Shown here piece after piece: positions 56,700 through 64,000 of a stretch of DNA of 64,000 nt (position 1 is the stretch's first letter; each line of letters begins with the position of its first letter). The notes beneath the pieces are model-generated. The model was not told the origin of the DNA, made no database searches, and worked only from the letters and a program-made list of their open reading frames with translations. A program made the translations under genes and the position numbers. Origin of the DNA: Zingiber officinale (lineage: Eukaryota; Streptophyta; Magnoliopsida; Zingiberales; Zingiberaceae); the NCBI RefSeq assembly GCF_018446385.1, contig NC_055992.1:19748877-19812876 (forward strand), written 5' to 3'.

Positions 56700-58935
56700 A
56701 CCGACGCTGATGGAGTGACTAACTTTTAAAGTTTCAATAGGAAACTTCTACTGGTATCCTGAATTTTGCTCCAATTATGTTTTCTTTTCGGTTGTAGACA
56801 TAATTTGTCTATCTCATGAAGCAATGGAGTTTGATCTTCATATAGGAAAACATTATCAATTTATATTTCTCATCTTTTTGTCAGAGAATACGGTGAATTT
56901 TAAACATGTGTCAATGCATGTATATGTAGTCCATATGGATAAAAAATATGGATAAATGCTTAATTAAAGAATACAGTGTCCATATTTTCTTTTAGATAAA
57001 TTAGAGAATATGATGTACATTTTTTATTAATAAAAAAAATATTTTAAAAAATATTAAATATAATACTATTATTGATGATTTTATTTTTAAAAATGTATCA
57101 TGAAAATATTTTAAATGAGTTATCTTTAAGTTTTTTATAGGTGTATTTATATATATTCTGTAATTTTTTTAAATTTTAAAGAAGCCTACTTTAAAAAATA
57201 AAATTAAGGTATAATTTATAGTTTTATCCAGCACCTTAAATAATAATAATAATAAGAACGGGATTCCTTCGTGTCCTTGAATGATTTTCTCTCCACTCAC
57301 AAGTCAAAATCCAATAGCTTATTTATAATAAGGCTATCTATTTTTTTTATTTTTTATTTATTTTTTGTTTGTGAGCAATCATGTATAAACGTTAACAATT
57401 CACATTCCCTGTTGGTCAGTGCGCTCACGACTCACGAGACACTCACTAGTGCGTGCTTTTTTCTGCCATCTTTTATACGTAAACAATGATTTTCATCATC
57501 CTTTGTATTTCCTACGTCTAATGATTGATTCGCTCCTCTTCAACGTCTCTATTATCCGTTCCTAAATCAATGCACCATTAGTATAAGTGATTCAATTTCG
57601 ACCTACGTCTTAACCATGGCATCACTCTACCGCTACGACTTTTTGATTTATATGATACCGTTAAAAAATTTTATAGAATCCAACCGATCATCCACATTTA
57701 TTATTACCCAGTTCATCATTTTTAATAAGTCTCCATGGGAATTATGTGCTATCGTAAAAAAAATGGGAAGGATTTCTTAGGTAAATTTAAATTTCACATG
57801 GCATATTATAGTGGAGAGTTTAAAAAACTTATAACTTATTCTATGCTTTTTGATTTCCGTAGTAAGATGGAATGGATCATCTCTAACATTAATTGGATGT
57901 AAAAATAAAATAACTGAATTAAAAAAACGACTACAGAAAGTCGTTTAGAAAGATCTCATAAAATCATAAATAATTGTGACAACTAAATTTAAATTGAAGG
58001 CAACTATTTCCTTCCACTTATGTCAAGGTAGGCGTTGCTCCACACTCGGGGTTGTAGGAAATGGGAAGCTTGCCCAAGTTATCCACATTTTTTTTTAAGG
58101 GAAAAAGCCCTTTTATTCTTGGGATTATAAAAAGTATGTTCAAAGATGGTTCACGAGGGGAAGGAATGAGAGTAAGAAGAACAACTCAAGTTACAAGATT
58201 TAGTTTGTGAAATTACGGAGTTTTTTGATTTTGTAATTGCTCTTTCGACAGTAAGTATGAAGATTAAATTGTCGCCGATTACAAATCTAGGAAAGATTAC
58301 TGTAAATATTTACAATTTATGTTTTGATTCATGCATTTAAATTGCCATAATGGTATCGCAGTAGTATGCATTCTGAAGCATGATGATGCATGTTTGAATT
58401 ATATGAACACGGTTTATATTCTCTGTTCAACCCTTACCTCTGTATTGAATCCATTTTATGGCTTGGCTTTGTTTGTTCTATTTGCTAAATGAAATCGCGA
58501 CTGAGTTGTGATCAGCGACAGTTGCCAGGCCTCAACGAAGTTTGTCTCCGTCTTGTTTTGTCTTGTTTTGTCGTATCAGAGAGAGATCGCAACTATGTCG
58601 TGATCTGTCACAATTGCCGACGCCGAGAGCAGCTGCGATCAGTGGTTGTAATTAGGTCTTGAGGGAGCTCCCATGAAGTTTGTCTTCGATTTTTAGCCGG
58701 TGGTAGTGCTCATGGCCACTTCTCACAAACCGTGGCTGACCTTGTGTCGTTGGAGGAAACTTGTGGCAACGTTCCCAACGATTGTCGATGTCATCGGGCC
58801 GAGGTCAGCCGGTGTCCAATGTCCAGCACCGGAAAGGATCAACAATCGCTCGAGTAGGCCGGATATTGGCCTTCGTAGCCGGCGACCATGTCTATCGCGG
58901 TTGTGTGGAGGCAGTGGATGGCATGCGCAGCGTGT
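56700..58935. other. Intergenic DNA, nothing clearly recognised
   Basis: AT-rich to about 58480, then a more GC-rich stretch (58490-58935) with two related phrases around GATCAGCGACAGTTGCC and GATCTGTCACAATTGCC. No reading frame matches a known protein. The GC-rich stretch could be a gene fragment. Confidence 0.35.
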
Positions 58936-59490
58936 CACTACAAAAATGCCTGCAATTAACGACGGGATTACCGATAGAAGTTTATTCCGTCAGAAATTAC
59001 TAACTGAAATAAATTCAATCGGGCATTACCGACGGAATAATATTCCGTCGGAAACTACCGACGGAAATACTAATTCTGTCGGTAGATCCCGACTGATTCA
59101 TTAAATCCGTCGGTCATTCCCGACTGAATGTAATTCAGTCGCAAAATCGCGCGACCAGGGTTAGCGGGTTTACCATATTACCGACGGAATACATAATTCT
59201 GATGGTAAATACCTCTGGTGAACGAGCACACGTTAACCGGTTTTCAATTTAATGGGTGCGGGTGGAAACTTTACCGACGGAAAGTAGATTCTGTCGGTCT
59301 ACACAGACGGAAAATTAATTCCGTCGGTAATCATTTCGCCCACACCTGTTAGGTTTAAAACTAGTTAACGTGTGTCTGTTAAGTGGAGTTACTTACCGAC
59401 GGAATTATGGATTCCGTCGGTATTGTCCGACGAAATTATGGGTCCGTCGGTAAATATCGACAGAAACTTAATTCCGTTGGTAATGAAAAT
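58936..59490 (+). mobile_element. Left end of a CACTA (En/Spm) DNA transposon
   Basis: CACTACAAAAATGCC starts at 58936, the family's terminal signature. A dense subterminal array of ACCGACGGAAT and ATTCCGTCGGTAA words on both strands follows to 59485. In this family such words bind the transposase. No transposase gene or right end is seen, because an LTR element has inserted at 59491. Confidence 0.8.
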
Positions 59491-60549
59491 TGTTAGGATG
59501 TATACTAAAAGCCTAGCTTTTGGTATAAACATTTATCTAGAAATAAGAATCACATTGGTCAAATGTCTACATTTATGATAAATGTAGTTGTTCAATTAAT
59601 TTATATTGTAAATAACATGGTGTGTGGTGTCACACATAGAGGATCATGTTATCAGTACCTTATAAATTATAAACAGTAGCTCACGACCAAGATGGAAAGG
59701 AACAAACCATTGGAAGGTCATAGTGTAATTAGGTATTAGTTCATCTTAACTATATAATTACACTAGTACACTTAGAGTGTATTGAGTAGGACCATTAGAG
59801 GTCGTCTCTTTTATACTGATTTTATAAAGGGACAAAGACCTCAGTTATTATGGAAGTGTGTGCTCTTAATCCTAATATAATAACAAGCACATATATTTGA
59901 TATTTATTTCTTTAATTTATCAATGGGTGAGATTTAGTTTGATAAATCAATAAGCCCGATAAGTTGGGAAATGATATCACTTATAGTGTGTGTTGTTGAT
60001 TATAAAAGGAAACTGTGTCCTAGTAATCTAGGTTGATAATGTCCCCAAGAGGAGCTCATAAGGATTGTCATGTTAAACCCTGCAGGTGGACCTAGTCCGA
60101 CATGACGATGAAGTTGAGTGGTACTACTCTTGGACTAAGATATTAATTAAATGAGTTGTCAGTAACTCACTTAATTAGTGGACATTCGACATCTTAAACA
60201 CAGGGAGACTAACACACTCATAATAAGAAGGAGCCCAAAATATAATTTGGGATTGGTGCGGTAGTTCAATAATAGTTCTCTAGTGGAATGAATTATTATT
60301 GATAAAATTAAGTTGTGTGTTCGGGGCGAACACGGGATGCTTAATTTTATCGGGAGACGAAAATCAATTCCTCCTCTCGGTCCCTATCGTAGCCTCTTGT
60401 ATATAGAGATTTATACCCACCACATACCCACCTTCTTACCCATCCAATGGGGCCGGCCAAGCTAGCTTGGAACCCAAGGTAGGGCCGGCCAAGACCAAGT
60501 GGATGAGACAAGTTGGTGACCGGCCAAAGCTTGGGTCCCAAGTTTAGGT

Positions 60550-61080
60550 GACCGACCACTAGAATATTAAAAAGGATTTTTATTAAAATTATTTCTTATG
60601 TGGATATCATAGTTTTAAAAGAGAGTTTAAAAAATTAAAAATTTCCTTTTATAGCTTTCTACAAAAGATTAAGAGAAGAGATTAATCTCTTTCCTTATTT
60701 GTAGATTAAAAGGATGGTTTTAATTTTTGGTAAAAACTTTCCTTATTTGTAAATCATCTACATGTTTAAAAGAGAGTTTAAAATTTGAAATCTTTCCTAA
60801 TTTGTTGATTAAAAGGTGGATTTTAAATTTTAAGAAAACTTTCCTTTTTAACCATGTTCATGATTTAAAAGAGAGTTTAAAAATTAAATATTCTCTTTTA
60901 TAAGTTTCTACAAGAGATTAAGAAAAGATTTGATATCTTTCCTTATTTGTAGATTAAAAGATATTTTAATTTTTAGAGATAACTTTCTTTTTATCCACAT
61001 GTTTAAAAGAAAGATTTTAATTTATAAATTTCCTTTTTATTAACCAATCATGAAGGGATTAAAATTATTGGAGAAATTTT
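60550..61080. repeat. Repeats of TTTAAAAGAGAGTTTAAAA within the LTR
   Basis: Four copies at about 60613, 60764, 60856 and 61002 are joined by TTTCCTTATTTGTAGATTAAAAG phrases. The spacing is 90-150 bp, an irregular internal tandem repeat. Confidence 0.75.
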
Positions 61081-61968
61081 TATAAATTTCTGGAAACAAA
61101 TTAGGAAGTTTTAATTAAAACTTTCTTTGATTTGGGGAAATAAGTGGCCGGCCATGTTATAATGAAAAGAAAATTTATTTTTAATTAAATAAATTTTTCC
61201 TTTTCATGGCAAAAGAATTAAGGAAGTTTTTATTTAAATTTTCATATTTGCCAAGATCAAGGATTATAAAAGAGGGGGTAGAGGAGGCTTTATGCAAGAA
61301 CGACTCTATTCTATTTTCTCTCTTTTTTCTTCCTTGGTGTGGCCGACCCTTCTCCTTTTTTCTCTTTCTCTTGTGTGGCCGAAATCCTTTATCTCTTGGA
61401 GCTTGGAGGAGGTGGCCGGATCTAGCTTGAGGAAGAAGGAGAGAAAGCTTGCATCCCTTGGAGCTTGGTTGGTGAAAAAAAATTCTTCATCCTTTAGAAG
61501 ATATGCTTGGCCGAAACTTGAAGGAAGGAAGAAGAAGGTGCCTTGGTGGTTCTCGTCTCAGAAGATCGTTGCCCACACAACGTCCGGGATTAGAAGAGGA
61601 ATACGGTAGAAGATCAAGAGGTCATTATCTACTAAGTAAGGTATAACTAATATAGTTTTTCGCATCATGTTAGTTTTATCTCCATGAAAAAATACCAAAT
61701 ACAAGAGGCATGCGATTCTAGTATTTCGAATTAGTTTTCGATGTTGTGTTCTTTTGTTTTTCTTTTCCTTGTGATTTGATTGTTCCTTTTGGTTGACCTA
61801 CAGTTATTTAAGGAAATTAAATATTAGCTTTCCTTAAAAGGCTTTGTCTAGGCGGTGGTGGTTGTTCCCATATCCAAGAAGGCCATGTGCCTCGCCATGC
61901 AGTCCTGGAAGCCAATTTTGGAAATTAATATTTAAAGGAATTAATAACCTAGGTGATTTGGAACGACC

Positions 61969-62083
61969 GTGTTAAGTTCCGCAAGAGATCTAAGTCTAAA
62001 CCTAAAAGAACAAATAAATTAAACTTAGGATCAAACGTGTTAAGTTCCGCAGGCGATCCAAGTTTAATTTAAAAGAACACATG
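61969..62083. repeat. Two-copy tandem repeat of about 67 bp near the LTR end
   Basis: CGTGTTAAGTTCCGCA followed by AGATCTAAGT or GCGATCCAAGT and an AAAGAACA tail occurs at about 61969-62026 and 62036-62083. Confidence 0.8.
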
Positions 62084-63203
62084 GTAGCTAGGAAAAGGTT
62101 CAGACCTTTGTACAAAATTTTGTACTGTGGAACCATTAGGTTTTCCGAGTAGCAACCAACAATTGATATCAGAGCTAGGGTTTTGCCTCTGTGTATTTGG
62201 TATTAGTTTAATTATGCACATGTCATACATAATTTAGGCATGTTAATAGTAGGATGTGCTAACTTTGTGGATGCAGGATCCAACTATTATGACTTATAGT
62301 TATTATGTGTGTGATTGGACCCTTGGACATGTCAAGGGCATTTTATTGTGTGTGCATGATTGTATTATAAAATACAGAAGGAGCTGTATTTAGTTTTATT
62401 AGGATTTTATTTTTTGATCTAGTTACATGTACATTCCTTTTATGGAATATAGAATCGATGGATGTAAATTTTATTTTATGTTCGATCTAGTTTACATGTA
62501 CATTCCTTCGAGGAATATAGTATCGAAAAATGTAAAATTCTATTTATGTCACGGATCGAATCTTGAAAAGGCGTGGAACCTTTTGAGGACCAAAGGCGCA
62601 GCGGAACAAGGAGCAAGATGGATGCGACAACTAGACCCGGTGGCGGTGGCCAAAGATGGCAGCAGCTAGGGTTGGCGACACACGGAGGACAGCAATAGAA
62701 AAAAGCCATAATAGTTGAAAATTAGTTTTTCTATTTATTGCTTTTTTATGTTATGGTGTGTGCGCTTGTTAGTATGCATGTTAAGTAGGCTAGCATAGAC
62801 AAAATTCCTCACTTTAAATAACTAAGTGGGAGAGGAATTTATTTTTTAAATAAATTCCACGATCTCCATTACTGGTTTATAAGTGATGCAACAAGCTTGC
62901 GCGTTGGCTCTGAGTGCCTTCCTCCATATCGGATGAGCTTGTTTGTGGATCACTAGATTAAACTTCCATTTGGATGACTATAGGAAGTTAATTAAGAGCG
63001 TGTGATCTTCCCCATCGGAAGGGGCATAATCTTATTAATGGACTTAGTGTCAAGTAATGGTATACACTTAGGCACATCTAATAGTATCCTCCCCATCGGA
63101 GTCACTGTTATTATTTGTGTGACCGAAGAAAACCAACTATTAATTTGTCAAATAAATAGGTTGACAAGATAATAATATTAAAAACTCCTCTTACAAATGT
63201 TTG

Positions 63204-63240
63204 ATTTTGTATACGTCCACACTATTGTGACATACAAAAT
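63204..63240 (+). repeat. 37-nt hairpin, copy 1
   Basis: The left arm ATTTTGTATACGTCCAC and the right arm GTGACATACAAAAT pair around ACTATT. Confidence 0.8.
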
Positions 63241-63328
63241 TCTCGGTGTTTGAGGTAATTTTATTTTATCATAAAAATTTATTGACAAGATAATTAATGG
63301 GTAAAACTCTCCTCTTACAAATGTTTAA

Positions 63329-63365
63329 ATTTTGTATACGTCCACACTATCGTGGTATGCAAAAT
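63329..63365 (+). repeat. 37-nt hairpin, copy 2
   Basis: Same left arm, right arm GTGGTATGCAAAAT, loop ACTATC. The upstream phrase CTCTTACAAATGTTT is shared with copy 1. Confidence 0.8.
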
Positions 63366-63540
63366 TCACGGTGTTTGAGGTGTTGGTGAATTTAAATAAT
63401 ATTATTTGAGGAATCAATGTTATTTTAAATTCAAAAGTTTTGACCAAATATTTGATCAAAGACAGATCAACTATTAATTTTATTCGTCATAAAGTAAAGT
63501 TGACGAGATAATAAAATTAATGGATAAAATATCCTTTTTG

Positions 63541-63577
63541 ATTTTGTATACGTCCACACTATCGTGGTATACAAAAT
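63541..63577 (+). repeat. 37-nt hairpin, copy 3
   Basis: Left arm ATTTTGTATACGTCCAC, right arm GTGGTATACAAAAT; this copy pairs best. It is preceded by AAAATATCCTTTTTG instead of the CTTACAAATG phrase. Confidence 0.82.
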
Positions 63578-64000
63578 TCATGGGGATTTTAAGGAATTAA
63601 TCTTGACCAAATATTTTTGTGATTCTTATGATTTAAAATGTTTGTCAATTCCCTAGTTGTTATACTATAGAAAAGACTTAGTAGTCCCAATTGTAATGAT
63701 TGGAAATAGGACTTGGACATTAAGGTAGACTGTCTTCATAGAACTAAGAACAATATAGCTGTATTTAATTCATTAGTTGAAACATGTTTAGTGGTGTTAT
63801 CTACCAGAACCTGGAGTGTAGATACAGATGCCATTAATCATGTCTGTAATTCATTGCAGGGTTCTAGGAAACCCGACAACTAAATGAAAATAAAAACACC
63901 GTCCACATGGGAAGTGGCAGCTGTTGCAGTGGGAGATGTTTATCCTTTGATAAGAATAAAATATGGATTTTAAGTAATTGTCTTTACGTACCAAGTTTAG

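Larger units (their letters stand above)
59491..62161 (+). repeat. 5' LTR of an LTR retrotransposon (2671 bp)
   Basis: It begins TGTTAGGATGTATACTAAAAG and ends AGCAACCAACA. A Met-tRNA-like primer site follows at 62164. It sits in the CACTA array after AAAAT. It contains GGCCGGCC words near 60450 and 60485 and a T-rich repeat block at 60550-61080. It holds no gene of its own. The 3' LTR lies beyond the window. Confidence 0.85.
62162..64000 (+). mobile_element. Leader / 5' interior of the LTR retrotransposon, runs off the window
   Basis: TTGATATCAGAGC at 62163-62175 differs from the Met-tRNA primer site TGGTATCAGAGC by two bases. For 1.8 kb after it no gag or pol motif is seen in any frame. 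The stretch has duplicated phrases (TAGTTACATGTACATTCCTT near 62420 and 62490; CCCCATCGGA near 63011 and 63092) and three copies of a hairpin (63204-63577). The element is either a long-leader family or a non-coding derivative; the coding part may lie to the right. Confidence 0.75.

Noticed and set aside
57241..57490. Possible small gene with a hydrophobic stretch at 57271-57489
   Set aside because: Low-complexity AT-rich DNA, no family match, no splice or promoter support.

Overview
This window is plant nuclear DNA. It has spliced genes with GT-AG introns, LTR retrotransposons of the Copia and Gypsy/Tat type, an En/Spm (CACTA) transposon end and many AT-rich microsatellites. The aquaporin coding sequence is very GC-rich next to AT-rich flanks, which suggests a monocot. 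The retroelement families recall Zingiberales (ginger relatives), but that is an inference and no species is claimed.

Only two host genes are well supported. (1) A tonoplast aquaporin of the TIP1 (gamma-TIP) class lies on the + strand at 8946-9785, with two exons and 249 residues. (2) A Rab GTPase of the RABC2/Rab18 class lies on the - strand at 12702-25319, with six exons and 213 residues. Its second intron is about 9.4 kb long because a Copia element inserted there, and that element was later invaded by another LTR family. All exon phases join and all GTPase motifs are intact, so the gene looks functional despite the insertion.

The rest is mobile DNA and its debris, from left to right: a probable tRNA-derived SINE (1225-1390); several small tandem repeats; a 507-bp fold-back MITE with a candidate 7-bp target duplication (6845-7351); a TRIM-like miniature LTR element (11398-12088); the intronic Copia (14812-23792) carrying an array of four LTRs with three ~285-bp spacers (17780-21490); a decayed Gypsy/Tat element (26713-38274) holding a 1.77-kb solo LTR (29288-31056) and a spliced antisense gene; a gag-only SIRE-like Copia element with perfect TSDs (39002-46439) hosting a second, oppositely oriented gag-only element (40681-44272); a Copia 3' fragment (48150-48880); a defective Copia element (49152-55038) whose gag start codon lies inside the LTR; an unclassified AT-rich insertion (55205-56695); the left end of a CACTA transposon (58936-59490); and the 2.67-kb 5' LTR and leader of another LTR retroelement that runs off the right edge (59491-64000).

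The most unusual signals are three: arrays of family-specific palindromes (GTCGAC, GGCGCC and GGGCGCCC cores) in LTRs of different but related families, a thrice-repeated 37-nt hairpin in the leader of the last element, and a gag gene that starts inside its LTR. No tRNA, rRNA or CRISPR features were seen.
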